Origin: Flavobacterium sp.
GTDB taxonomy: Bacteria; Bacteroidota; Bacteroidia; Flavobacteriales; Flavobacteriaceae
Direction: 5' to 3'
DNA length: 10,000 nt
NCBI RefSeq assembly: GCF_020217025.1
Contig: NZ_JAIWOF010000097.1
Span: 1-10,000, forward strand
The position numbers and the translations under genes are program-made. Shown here one piece after another: positions 1-7,208 of this stretch. Each line of letters begins with the position of its first letter. Position 1 is the first letter of the stretch. The notes under the pieces were generated by a model. The model ran no database searches and was not told the origin of the DNA. It saw only the letters and a program-made list of their open reading frames with translations.

Positions 1-113
1 GAATTGGTTTTAGATTAGCTGGATTTTTCATAGGATCAAACAGTGTATTTACAGCTTTAGCTGATAGCGGAAAACAAGCCGATTTATATTTAGGAGTTCG
101 TTTCGGATTTTAA
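1..113 (+). CDS. C-terminal end of a probable outer-membrane beta-barrel protein (5' part outside window)
   Basis: Only the last 36 codons of this gene are present, read in the frame beginning at base 3 and ending at the TAA at 111-113. The visible peptide alternates aromatic/aliphatic and polar residues and ends in LYLGVRFGF. A terminal Phe after an amphipathic strand is the usual signature of the last strand of an outer-membrane beta-barrel. The segment around IGSNSVFTAL resembles, from memory, the end of DUF5723-type proteins of Bacteroidota, but that assignment is a guess from a very short piece. The next gene begins 20 bases after the stop, on the same strand, so it may be co-transcribed. 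Without the upstream sequence the function cannot be judged. Confidence 0.55.
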   Translation, partial: IGFRLAGFFIGSNSVFTALADSGKQADLYLGVRFGF

Positions 114-133
114 TAATTTAAAAAATATTTCTT

Positions 134-988
134 ATGAAATGGATAGGCAGACGTCAAAGTGACAACGTAGAAGATAGAAGAGGAATGTCAGGCGGAGGAA
201 AAGTAGTTGCTGGTGGAGGTGCCATTGCAATTGTCTTTTTTCTTGTAAAAATGTTTTTTCCAGAAGCAGCACCGTTTGTCGATACCATTCAACAAAGTCA
301 AGGTACTCAACAAACAGAGCAAGTTGAACAAAGAGAACTTACTCCAGAAGAAAAAGAAATGGGCGAATTCGTTTCAACCGTTTTTGCTGACACAGAAGAT
401 ATTTGGACTAAAATATTTGAAGAAAATAATTTAGGAACTTACGAACAACCAAAGATGGTTTTATTTACAGGTTCAGTTGAAACTGCTTGTGGTGGTGCAA
501 GTTCAGCTTCAGGACCGTTTTATTGTCCAGGCGACCATAAAGTATATATGGATTTAGCTTTTTTTGAGGAGCTAAAAACTCGTTTTGGAGCTAAAGGTGG
601 TGATTTTGCAATAGCTTATGTAATTGCTCATGAAGTGGGGCATCATGTTCAAACTTTACTTGGAACTTCTGGGAAAGTAAGACAATTACAACAAGGAAAA
701 AGCGAAGCTGAAGCCAATAAATTATCCGTTTGTTTAGAATTACAAGCCGATTTTTATGGTGGATTATGGGCACATTACAACCAAAAATATTTAGAAGAAG
801 GTGATATTGATGAAGCATTAAGTGCAGCTCATGCTGTAGGTGATGATGCAATTCAAAGTAAAATGCAAGGGCATGTTGTACCTGATTCTTTCACACATGG
901 TTCTTCTGAACAACGAATGAAATGGTTTATGAAAGGCTTTAAATCGGGCGATATTCGATTAGGCGATACTTTTGCCGAAGAACTTTAA
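134..988 (+). CDS. ypfJ: YpfJ-family neutral zinc metallopeptidase, membrane-anchored
   Basis: The 284-residue product is a full-length member of the putative neutral zinc metallopeptidase family (YpfJ, Pfam Zn_peptidase PF04228). It opens with the family's N-terminal pattern (MKW.GRR.S.NVEDRRG), followed by one hydrophobic segment at about 24-42, so the catalytic domain is probably anchored in the inner membrane facing the periplasm. The HEVGHH zinc motif is at 166-171 (His166, Glu167, His170). The downstream ELQADFYGG stretch at 202-210 supplies the expected third ligand, probably Glu202. Two cysteines (119 and 131) flank a GASSASGPFY segment typical of the family, and a conserved HGSSEQR is at 255-261. 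The physiological substrate of this family is not known. The ATG start is supported by the conserved N-terminus. The SET-domain gene begins two bases after the stop, which suggests one transcript. Confidence 0.93.
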   Translation: MKWIGRRQSDNVEDRRGMSGGGKVVAGGGAIAIVFFLVKMFFPEAAPFVDTIQQSQGTQQTEQVEQRELTPEEKEMGEFVSTVFADTEDIWTKIFEENNLGTYEQPKMVLFTGSVETACGGASSASGPFYCPGDHKVYMDLAFFEELKTRFGAKGGDFAIAYVIAHEVGHHVQTLLGTSGKVRQLQQGKSEAEANKLSVCLELQADFYGGLWAHYNQKYLEEGDIDEALSAAHAVGDDAIQSKMQGHVVPDSFTHGSSEQRMKWFMKGFKSGDIRLGDTFAEEL

Positions 989-990
989 TT

Positions 991-1401
991 GTGTTGAAAA
1001 TTGAAGCACCCGAATCTGATTATTTATATATTCAAGATTCTCAAATACCAAATGCTGGAAAAGGTTTGTTTACAGCAATTGATATCTATCCAAATGAAAT
1101 TATATCACTTTTTAAAGGAGAAATTTTAATCGATGAAGAAGCTCAAAAAAGAGTTTCTGAAGGAAATGACCGCTATTTCATTAACATGTTAGATGGTTCC
1201 CTACTAGATTCTATGAATGTAGATTGCTTTGCTAAATATGCTAATGATGCCGAAGCTTTCTCTAAATCAGCATTCAAAAACAATTCCAAGATAACATTAG
1301 ACGATGATGATAATGTTTGCATCGTAGCTACAAAGAAAATCAAATCCCAACAAGAGATTTTTTGTAGCTATGGAGCAAAATATTGGAAAAAACATAAATA
1401 A
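991..1401 (+). CDS. Small SET-domain protein, putative protein-lysine methyltransferase
   Basis: The 136-residue product is almost entirely one compact SET domain, the fold of SAM-dependent protein-lysine methyltransferases. Visible elements are, in order: the N-terminal glycine motif NAGKGLF (21-27); the central YFINMLDGSLLDSMNVDCFAK region; FAKYANDA (80-87) in place of the usual RFxNHxxxPN; and the C-terminal IKSQQEIFCSYGAKYW (117-132), which matches the ..GEEL..dYG..yW end, with Tyr127 in the catalytic tyrosine position. The canonical Asn-His pair reads Asn85-Asp86, so SAM binding may differ. There are no pre-SET or post-SET cysteine clusters, as in short viral and bacterial forms. The start is GTG at 991, two bases after the metallopeptidase stop; TTG at 994 is an alternative and no in-frame ATG fits. 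Substrate is unknown. Coupling to the peptidase gene suggests shared expression, not a shared pathway. Confidence 0.85.
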   Translation: MLKIEAPESDYLYIQDSQIPNAGKGLFTAIDIYPNEIISLFKGEILIDEEAQKRVSEGNDRYFINMLDGSLLDSMNVDCFAKYANDAEAFSKSAFKNNSKITLDDDDNVCIVATKKIKSQQEIFCSYGAKYWKKHK

Positions 1402-1435
1402 TTCAAATCTGTATCCATCATATTTATTTTTTTTG

Positions 1436-1443
1436 TAATTTTG
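1436..1443 (+). promoter_or_regulatory. Putative -7 element (TAnnTTTG) for the DUF2805-DUF2452 unit
   Basis: TAATTTTG matches the Bacteroidota -7 consensus TAnnTTTG and ends 30 bases before the ATG at 1474, in the 72-base gap after the SET gene. I see no clear TTG at the -33 position, so the assignment rests on the -7 box and its placement. No obvious terminator hairpin precedes it, so read-through from the SET gene is also possible. Confidence 0.45.
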
Positions 1444-1473
1444 TTTAACTTTTTTAATTAAATTTTAAACAAA

Positions 1474-1764
1474 ATGAATGTTTCATCCAAAAAAGACTTC
1501 ACCGATATTGAAATTGACAGAATAATTGAAATGGCTTGGGAAGACAGAACTCCTTTTGATGCTATAAAATTTCAATTTGGTTTGAGTGAAGCAGATGTTA
1601 AGGCTTTAATGAAAAAAGAACTCAAATTCAGCAGTTATAAATTGTGGAGAAATAGAGTTGAAAATTGCAAAACAAAACATTTAGCCAAACGAGTTGAAGG
1701 CATTGATAGATTCAAATGCAAACTTCAAAGAGCTATTACTAACAACAAAATTTCAAAAAGATAA
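1474..1764 (+). CDS. DUF2805 / TIGR03643 family small conserved protein
   Basis: The 96-residue product matches the TIGR03643 (DUF2805) family of uncharacterised small proteins. Recognisable blocks are DRIIEMAWEDRTPFDAIKFQFGL (16-38), the helix-turn-helix-like SEADVKALMKKELK (38-51), and the signature SSYKLWRNRV followed by TKH (53-69). The N-terminal part reads like a small helical domain with a winged or HTH character, and the C-terminal third is strongly basic. Nucleic-acid binding is therefore plausible but is inference only, since no function is established for the family that I know of. A promoter-like TAATTTTG lies 30 bases upstream of the ATG. The stop (1762-1764) is one base before the ATG of the DUF2452 gene, which indicates translational coupling. 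The basic tail after Arg73 is probably species-variable. Confidence 0.85.
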   Translation: MNVSSKKDFTDIEIDRIIEMAWEDRTPFDAIKFQFGLSEADVKALMKKELKFSSYKLWRNRVENCKTKHLAKRVEGIDRFKCKLQRAITNNKISKR

Positions 1765-1765
1765 G

Positions 1766-2182
1766 ATGAAAAGCAAAATTCCTGATAATGTAGTTTTTTC
1801 AGAAGAAAACGGATATAATGCTAATGTTCTCGCTTATCCTACGAGTGTTGGCGCGCCAGCAATTAAATTGGATAACGTTGTGGATTGGAAAAATATTGGT
1901 ATTAGAAACGTAAACAAAGAATTTGAAAGCAAGTTTAACGAACTCAAAGCCGAGTATGAAAAATTAATGCAAGAATACGAATGGAATGAAATTTTATACA
2001 ATGCCAAATATTCGTTTGAACCTATAATTGGAGAAACTTATCATTTGTATTTAGCTAAAGATGGTTCTAATTTTCTTTCATTAATTCATCCAAATCATTG
2101 GAATAAAGAACATATTGGTTCTTTTAAACTCAATAGTAACAAAAAATGGATTCAAATAGATTCCAAACAAGATATTTTTTAA
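1766..2182 (+). CDS. DUF2452 domain-containing protein
   Basis: The 138-residue product fits the DUF2452 family (Pfam PF10504), which is found in bacteria and, as C1orf50-type proteins, in eukaryotes; its function is unknown. Family landmarks are KIPDNVVFSEENGYNANVLAYPTSVGAP at the N-terminus, a helical stretch rich in Glu and Lys at about 50-75 (KFNELKAEYEKLMQEYEWNE), then SFEPIIGETYHLY and FLSLIHPNHWNKEHIGSFKL. No signal peptide or membrane segment is present, so it should be cytoplasmic. I chose the ATG at 1766, one base after the DUF2805 stop, because the protein then starts at the conserved KIPDNVVF block. An in-frame ATG at 1694 would add 24 residues that only re-read the end of the preceding gene in another frame. 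The gene ends directly at a strong hairpin. Confidence 0.85.
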   Translation: MKSKIPDNVVFSEENGYNANVLAYPTSVGAPAIKLDNVVDWKNIGIRNVNKEFESKFNELKAEYEKLMQEYEWNEILYNAKYSFEPIIGETYHLYLAKDGSNFLSLIHPNHWNKEHIGSFKLNSNKKWIQIDSKQDIF

Positions 2183-2225
2183 ATTATTGAATTCTTCTAA
2201 TTGCTTCTAGAAGAATTCAATAATT
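2182..2225. terminator. Perfect 18-bp hairpin between convergent genes, probable bidirectional terminator
   Basis: The left arm AATTATTGAATTCTTCTA (2182-2199) and the right arm (2208-2225) are exact reverse complements, with an 8-base loop (ATTGCTTC). The left arm starts at the last base of the DUF2452 stop codon, and the structure ends ten bases before the end of the minus-strand yifB gene, the usual place for a shared terminator. The stem is AT-rich and neither side has a strong U-tract, so transcript-end protection is an alternative role. Confidence 0.65.
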
Positions 2226-2234
2226 ACTATTTAA

Positions 2235-3770
2235 CTAACCTAGCCACCCTTCCCTATCCAAACTTCTATACTGAATCGCTTCTGCAATATGATGGGATTG
2301 AATAGACTGAGAATTCTCTAAATCGGCAATCGTTCTTGAAACTTTTAAAATTCTATCGTAAGCTCTTGCAGATAAATTTAATCGTTCCATCGCTGTTTTT
2401 AATAACTTCAACGAAACCTCATCTAAAACACAAAATTCACGAATTAGTTTGCTACTCATTTGCGCATTGTAATGAATATGTTCAAAATTTTCAAAGCGTT
2501 GAGATTGAATTTGTCGAGCTTTCGTAACACGTTCTCTAATCGCTACACTACTTTCTGCTTTTCGAGTCTCAGTTAGTTTTTCAAACGGAACTGGAGTAAC
2601 TTCAATATGAATATCAATTCGATCTAACAATGGTCCCGAAATCTTGCTCAAATAGCGCTGCATTTCTTGTGGAGTAGAACTCACAGGCGCATTCGGATCA
2701 TTAAAATAACCGCCAGGGCTCGGATTCATACTCGCTACCAACATAAAAGAGGATGGATATGTAATTGTAAATTTGGCTCTCGAAATCGTGACTTCCCTAT
2801 CTTCTAAAGGTTGACGCATTACTTCTAAAACTTCTCGTTTAAATTCGGGTAATTCGTCTAAAAATAAAACACCGTTATGTGCCAAAGAAATTTCACCTGG
2901 TTGTGGATAACTTCCACCTCCAACTAGAGAAACAGAGCTCGCTGTGTGATGTGGACTTCTAAAGGGACGCTGCGCCATCAAACCCACATCTTTTGTTTTT
3001 CCTGCAACGGAATGAATTTTAGTAGTTTCCAACGCTTCTCGCATGGTCATTGGAGGTAAAATACTAGGTAATCGTTTTGCCAACATGGTTTTTCCTGAAC
3101 CTGGCGGACCAATTAAAATAATATTATGACCACCAGCCGCCGCAATTTCCATACAACGTTTAATTCCTTCCTGACCTTTGACATCAGCAAAATCGTGTTC
3201 TGGAAAGTTTAGAGTTTTTGAAAATTCTTCGGTTGTATCAATTCTTGTGGGTTCTAAATTTCCTTTTCCTTCAAAAAATTCGATTACTTCGGTAACGTTA
3301 GAAACTCCGTAAACATCCAAATCTTCAACAATAGCAGCTTCTTTGACATTTTGAATGGGAATAATCACACCTTTAAAACCTTCTTCTTTGGCTTTAATAG
3401 CGATCGACAACGCTCCTTTTATAGGTTGCAAAGTGCCATCGAGCGATAATTCGCCCATGATGATGTAATTTTCGATTTCTTTTGAGGTGATTTGGGAAGA
3501 AGCTGCTAAGATTCCAACTGCAATGGTTAAATCGTAGGCAGAACCTTCTTTTCGTAAATCGGCAGGCGCCATATTTACAATGATTTTTTTACCAGGAAAT
3601 TGATAGGAATTGTTTTTAAGTGCAGCAGCAATTCGAAAACTGCTCTCTTTTATGGCCGAATCGGGAAGTCCAACTAAATGATAACCGATTCCTTTTTCTG
3701 TGTTTACTTCTACTGTGATTGTAGTGGCCTCAACGCCAAAAACGGCGCTTCCGAATACTTTTACTAACAT
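2235..3770 (-). CDS. comM: YifB/ComM family Mg-chelatase-like AAA+ ATPase
   Basis: The 511-residue product has the full YifB/ComM layout. An N-terminal ChlI/Lon-protease-like domain spans about 1-170 ([29 protein letters not shown] at 66-81). The AAA+ Mg-chelatase core runs from about 190 to 390, with Walker A GPPGSGKT (221-228), FRSPHHTAS (270-278), Walker B VLFLDE (301-306), the ASMNP sensor segment (346-350) and GPLLDRID (379-386). A C-terminal helical Mg-chelatase domain ([20 protein letters not shown], 465-484) completes it. ComM in naturally competent bacteria is a hexameric branch-migration helicase that helps integrate incoming DNA; this role is inferred here by family. The zinc-ribbon cysteines usual in the NPCPCGY...CxC insert are absent: positions 351, 353, 363 and 365 read Ser, Gly, Val, Ser. 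It has its own promoter-like element, downstream of the dsbD terminator. Confidence 0.93.
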   Translation of the reverse strand: MLVKVFGSAVFGVEATTITVEVNTEKGIGYHLVGLPDSAIKESSFRIAAALKNNSYQFPGKKIIVNMAPADLRKEGSAYDLTIAVGILAASSQITSKEIENYIIMGELSLDGTLQPIKGALSIAIKAKEEGFKGVIIPIQNVKEAAIVEDLDVYGVSNVTEVIEFFEGKGNLEPTRIDTTEEFSKTLNFPEHDFADVKGQEGIKRCMEIAAAGGHNIILIGPPGSGKTMLAKRLPSILPPMTMREALETTKIHSVAGKTKDVGLMAQRPFRSPHHTASSVSLVGGGSYPQPGEISLAHNGVLFLDELPEFKREVLEVMRQPLEDREVTISRAKFTITYPSSFMLVASMNPSPGGYFNDPNAPVSSTPQEMQRYLSKISGPLLDRIDIHIEVTPVPFEKLTETRKAESSVAIRERVTKARQIQSQRFENFEHIHYNAQMSSKLIREFCVLDEVSLKLLKTAMERLNLSARAYDRILKVSRTIADLENSQSIQSHHIAEAIQYRSLDREGWLG

Positions 3771-3802
3771 GGCTTATACTATTTAAATGGCTTATATAGA
3801 TA

Positions 3803-3810
3803 CAAATATA
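3803..3810 (-). promoter_or_regulatory. Putative -7 element (TAnnTTTG) for yifB/comM
   Basis: On the minus strand this reads TATATTTG, an exact match to TAnnTTTG, 32 bases before the yifB ATG at 3770. It lies just after the dsbD terminator, so yifB is probably transcribed on its own. I could not find a convincing -33 TTG, as the upstream stretch is the terminator U-tract. Confidence 0.5.
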
Positions 3811-3823
3811 GAAAAGTTTTTGA

Positions 3824-3851
3824 AATAAAAAATCCCGATTGCTCGGGATTT
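3824..3851 (-). terminator. Intrinsic terminator of the pabB-tilS-dsbD block
   Basis: On the minus strand a 9-bp stem AAATCCCGA / TCGGGATTT (plus coordinates 3843-3851 and 3830-3838) closes a four-base loop at 3839-3842 and runs into a T-rich tract (ATTTTTTATTT). It starts within four bases of the dsbD stop codon. This is a textbook rho-independent terminator and marks the end of the upstream operon. Confidence 0.88.
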
Positions 3852-3854
3852 GAT

Positions 3855-5867
3855 TTATTTTTTGAATTTTGAAATGCCTTCTTTTAACCAAGATTTGTAT
3901 TCCTCAACATTAGGTGTATAGCCTACTGGTTTAGAAATATCTTTACCTTCAGCATCTAAAACTACATAATAAGGTTGGGCATTAATGTTATATCGTTCAA
4001 TTTGATATTCTCTCCACTTTTTCCCAATGGTAGTCACTTCACTTCCTGATTTAGAAACGTATTGTTCTTCTTTTGGTAATTCACGTTGGTCATCACCATA
4101 AAGAGAAATTAAGACAATTTCATTTTTTAAAATTTTCAATATTTCTGCATCAGACCATACATTTTCTTCCATTTTTCTACAATTCGCACATGCATGTCCG
4201 GTGAAATCTAATAAAACTGGTTTGTTTACTTTTTTTGCATACGCTAAGCCTTCTTCATAATCATGAAATGCCGTTATTCCTAATGGTCCAATATGCGCAT
4301 TTTCTGGTAAAGCAGATTCAGAAGAAACTCCAGAACTTACTGTATTTTGATAACCAACTCCATACGGACTTTCACTGTAAGTCATTGGTGGTGTGAATCC
4401 GCTCAATATTTTTAGTGGCGCTCCCCATAAACCTGGAATTAAGTAAATAGTGAATGTAGTAACAAATAAAGCTATGAATAATCTACCTACAGAAATATGT
4501 GTCATTGGACTATCGTGAGGCAAGATTAATTTTCCGAAAAGATATAACGCCCAAGCTCCAAAAACAGCTATCCAAATTGCTAAAAAGACTTCTCTTTCTA
4601 ATAAATGTGTTTGTAAAACTAAATCGGCATTAGATAAAAACTTGAAAGCAAAAGCCAATTCTAAGAATCCTAATGAAACTTTAACCGTATTTAACCATCC
4701 ACCTGATTTTGGTAAAGAATTCATCCAACCTGGGAACATAGCAAACAACATAAAAGGTAATGCAATGGCAGATGAGAATCCTAACATTCCAACTATTGGT
4801 CCTATTCCACCTTGTCTTGCTGATTCTCCTAATAATGATCCTACAATTGGTCCAGTACATGAAAAAGATACAACAGCTAAGGCTAACGCCATGAAGAAGA
4901 TTCCGATGATTCCACCTCTATCGGCTTGTCTGTCGATTTTATTTAAAAATGAATTAGGTAAAACGATTTCAAATGCTCCTAAAAATGAAGCAGCAAAAAC
5001 GATTAGAATAACAAAAAATATCAAGTTAAACCAAACATTAGTCGATAACGCATTTAATGAATCAATTCCAAAAAGTGCCGTAATTATCATTCCTAAACCA
5101 ACATAAATAACAATAATAGAAATCCCATAAATAAAAGCATTACGAATTCCTGCCGCTTTAGTTTTACTTTGTTTGGTGAAGAAACTTACTGTCATTGGTA
5201 TCATTGGGAATACACAAGGCGTAAGTAAAGCTGCAAAGCCGCCTAAGAAGGCTAAAATGAAAATTCCCCATAAGCTTTTCTCTTCTTCGTTTGAAGTTGA
5301 AGTCGGAACAATTTCTTTTGTAGCTTTTTCAGAATCAGTAGTTGTAATCGATGTTGTATCGGTACTAACAGAAGTTGTATCATTTGAAACTATATTTGTT
5401 GATGTAACTTCTTCTACCTTAATTTCTGGTAATTTAAACGTAAATGTAGCATCTTGCTGAATACATTGCTCTTTACAAACTTGGTATTCTACATAAACTT
5501 TTACCTCTTTTACTTTTGGATTGGTAACTTTAATGATTTGCTTGAACTGAGCCGTTTTTGCAAAATAATATTCGTCTACTTCAAAAATATCGTTGTATAC
5601 TTTTTTGTATGGACTTTCTTTGGTTTTCCCAACTAAATCGAAGTTCCCTTTTGAGTTTTTATAATCAAAAACCGTTGGAAGTGGTCCGTTTTCTGGTGTA
5701 AATTGCGAATACATATGCCACTCATTTTCGATAGTAGCATCCATAACCAATTCAAATTCGGTAGCCGATTTTTGAACGACTTTAGTTTTCCATTGTACCG
5801 GATTTATAATTTGTGCATTTCCAAAAAATCCAAAAATTAAGGCGATTAAGGCAAAATATTTTCTCAT
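3855..5867 (-). CDS. dsbD: DsbD-type thiol:disulfide interchange protein with C-terminal thioredoxin domain
   Basis: The 670-residue inner-membrane protein carries electrons from cytoplasmic thioredoxin to periplasmic thiol proteins. A signal peptide (probable cut after Ala18) precedes a periplasmic alpha domain (about 20-150) with redox pair Cys131/Cys135 (CKEQC). A Ser/Thr/Glu-rich linker (about 152-197) follows, then a membrane beta domain of about eight helices (200-480) with the paired cysteines TPCVFPM (Cys218) and SFSCTGP (Cys337). Last is a periplasmic thioredoxin-like gamma domain (about 530-670) with active site CANC (560-563) and the cis-Pro segment NAQPYYVV (629-636). All six cysteines of the relay are present, so it should be functional. 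It is longer than the roughly 565-residue E. coli DsbD, partly because of the low-complexity linker. The ATG overlaps the tilS stop as ATGA (5864-5867), and a terminator follows. Confidence 0.93.
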   Translation of the reverse strand: MRKYFALIALIFGFFGNAQIINPVQWKTKVVQKSATEFELVMDATIENEWHMYSQFTPENGPLPTVFDYKNSKGNFDLVGKTKESPYKKVYNDIFEVDEYYFAKTAQFKQIIKVTNPKVKEVKVYVEYQVCKEQCIQQDATFTFKLPEIKVEEVTSTNIVSNDTTSVSTDTTSITTTDSEKATKEIVPTSTSNEEEKSLWGIFILAFLGGFAALLTPCVFPMIPMTVSFFTKQSKTKAAGIRNAFIYGISIIVIYVGLGMIITALFGIDSLNALSTNVWFNLIFFVILIVFAASFLGAFEIVLPNSFLNKIDRQADRGGIIGIFFMALALAVVSFSCTGPIVGSLLGESARQGGIGPIVGMLGFSSAIALPFMLFAMFPGWMNSLPKSGGWLNTVKVSLGFLELAFAFKFLSNADLVLQTHLLEREVFLAIWIAVFGAWALYLFGKLILPHDSPMTHISVGRLFIALFVTTFTIYLIPGLWGAPLKILSGFTPPMTYSESPYGVGYQNTVSSGVSSESALPENAHIGPLGITAFHDYEEGLAYAKKVNKPVLLDFTGHACANCRKMEENVWSDAEILKILKNEIVLISLYGDDQRELPKEEQYVSKSGSEVTTIGKKWREYQIERYNINAQPYYVVLDAEGKDISKPVGYTPNVEEYKSWLKEGISKFKK

Positions 5868-7171
5868 TCTTCTAATACGATTTTTATACTGTTTTGTGTT
5901 GTTTCATTACTTGTAAATCGATTATCTACTCGTTTTCCAATTACCCAAACAATTTGGTCTTGCGAACATAATAACCACTGATTTTCTTTATCTAAAAGCG
6001 AATATTTTTCATCTTTGAAATATTTACTCAATTTCTTTTTCCCATTCATTCCTGATGGATAAAAATAATCTCCTTCTTGCCTTTTTCTAATAGTAAGCGG
6101 AAATTTGAGTTTACTTTCATCTACAAATATACAATTCGAATGTGTTTCAAAAATGTTAACTCCTTTATAAAACCTAAGTTTTAAGGGAATATTAACTTTA
6201 CTATCTAACGATTCAATAATAAAAATTGCTGAATTATTTGATGATTTTCTTTCAAAAAGGATTAATTTTTCTCGGTCTTTCAACAAAACATGCGTTTCTG
6301 AAAATACTTGTTTTCCTGATTGTGCTTCCACCAAATCATAAATATCATTCCAGGCCGAAAATCCATATGCTTTTAACCATTGATACAAATACGCTTTGTA
6401 ATTTTTGAATTGAAGCAATGATATTAAATGAATTTCTAATTGATTTTCTTTTACTTCAACAACTTTTTCATAAACCAATTTAGAAGCGTCATTAACTAAA
6501 CTTTCTACTTGTTGCAAATGATCTAAGGTATTTTGAAACGAATCTAAAAATCCAGTATTCAATTCTTTTAAAATGGGAACAATGTCGTGACGCAGTTTAT
6601 TTCGGAAATATTTATCCGAAGCATTACTCGAATCTTCTCGCCATTGAATTTTATTTTCTAACGCATAATTCTCAATTTCCAAACGAGAAAAAGGCAACAA
6701 CGGACGAATAATGTTTCCATTTTGAGCTGGAATTCCCGTCAAACCTTCTAAGCCAGTTCCTCTGGTGAAATTGATTAAAAATGTTTCCACACTGTCATCT
6801 AAATGATGCGCTGTTAAAACATAATCAAATCCAAGTGAAATAATTTCTTGAAACCAATCATAACGCAACTTTCGAGCGGCTAATTGAATAGAAAGTTTGT
6901 TTTCATTAGCAAATTCGAATGTATCAAACGTCTCAATAAAATATGGAATATACCTATCTTGACAAATTTCCCTGACCAACATTTCATCTCCATAACTCTC
7001 TTTTCCACGCAATTGAAAATTACAATGTACAACGCAAATATCAAACCTCATCTTATAAAACAAATCCAATAAAACCATACTATCAATTCCACCACTAACC
7101 GCTAAGAGCAATTTCTTGTCTTTTAGTTCTGGGAAATTTGTAGTTATATGACTTTGAAATTTTGTAAGCAT
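5864..7171 (-). CDS. tilS: tRNA(Ile)-lysidine synthase
   Basis: TilS attaches lysine to C34 of the CAU-anticodon tRNA-Ile using ATP, changing its reading from AUG to AUA; it is normally essential. The 435-residue product starts LTKFQSHI and carries the PP-loop SGGIDS (26-31), CNFQLRG, the LTAHHLDDSVETFLINFTRGTGLEGLTGIP block (about 119-148) and RNKLRHDIVP (190-199), then the linker and C-terminal TilS domains ending RKRQEGDYFYPSGMNGKKKLSKYFKDEK and VWVIGKRVDNRF. I take the ATG at 7171, which gives a normal TilS N-terminus; a TTG two codons upstream (7177) is in frame but unnecessary. Its stop overlaps the dsbD start by four bases, so the two are translationally coupled. The four-helix-bundle gene lies 33 bases upstream and its flanking repeat falls in that gap, so the tilS ribosome-binding region may be partly repeat-derived. 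Confidence 0.95.
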   Translation of the reverse strand: MLTKFQSHITTNFPELKDKKLLLAVSGGIDSMVLLDLFYKMRFDICVVHCNFQLRGKESYGDEMLVREICQDRYIPYFIETFDTFEFANENKLSIQLAARKLRYDWFQEIISLGFDYVLTAHHLDDSVETFLINFTRGTGLEGLTGIPAQNGNIIRPLLPFSRLEIENYALENKIQWREDSSNASDKYFRNKLRHDIVPILKELNTGFLDSFQNTLDHLQQVESLVNDASKLVYEKVVEVKENQLEIHLISLLQFKNYKAYLYQWLKAYGFSAWNDIYDLVEAQSGKQVFSETHVLLKDREKLILFERKSSNNSAIFIIESLDSKVNIPLKLRFYKGVNIFETHSNCIFVDESKLKFPLTIRKRQEGDYFYPSGMNGKKKLSKYFKDEKYSLLDKENQWLLCSQDQIVWVIGKRVDNRFTSNETTQNSIKIVLEE

Positions 7172-7187
7172 GAACAAAAGTAATTAG

Positions 7188-7208
7188 TAATAAGGGATTA
7201 GGGATTAG
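7188..7208. repeat. Left flanking repeat of the four-helix-bundle gene (heptamer GGGATTA, inverted-repeat arm)
   Basis: Bases 7193-7208 hold two tandem copies of GGGATTA plus edges (period 7). Bases 7188-7204 match the reverse complement of 7582-7598 at 16 of 17 positions. The stop codon of the four-helix gene (7205-7207) lies within the second heptamer. The arm sits in the 33-base gap before tilS. Confidence 0.75.

Noticed and set aside
591..851. Open frame of 86 residues on the minus strand, His- and Leu-rich
   Set aside because: It is antisense to the conserved catalytic region of the zinc metallopeptidase, has low-complexity composition and matches no family pattern.
1694..1765. Upstream ATG extending the DUF2452 protein by 24 residues
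   Set aside because: The extension lies wholly within the DUF2805 gene in another frame and does not resemble the family N-terminus, whereas the ATG at 1766 does.
2336..2527. Plus-strand open frame opposite the C-terminus of yifB
   Set aside because: Antisense to conserved YifB codons, with no upstream signals or recognisable domain.
4642..5460. Two plus-strand open frames (154 and 95 residues) opposite dsbD
   Set aside because: Both mirror the membrane domain and linker of DsbD on the other strand; their Asn/Pro/Lys-rich or Val/Ser-rich sequence is a shadow of hydrophobic and Thr/Ser codons.
7172..7177. TTG start two codons upstream of the tilS ATG
   Set aside because: The ATG at 7171 gives the normal short TilS N-terminus before the PP-loop, so a rarer start codon is not needed.
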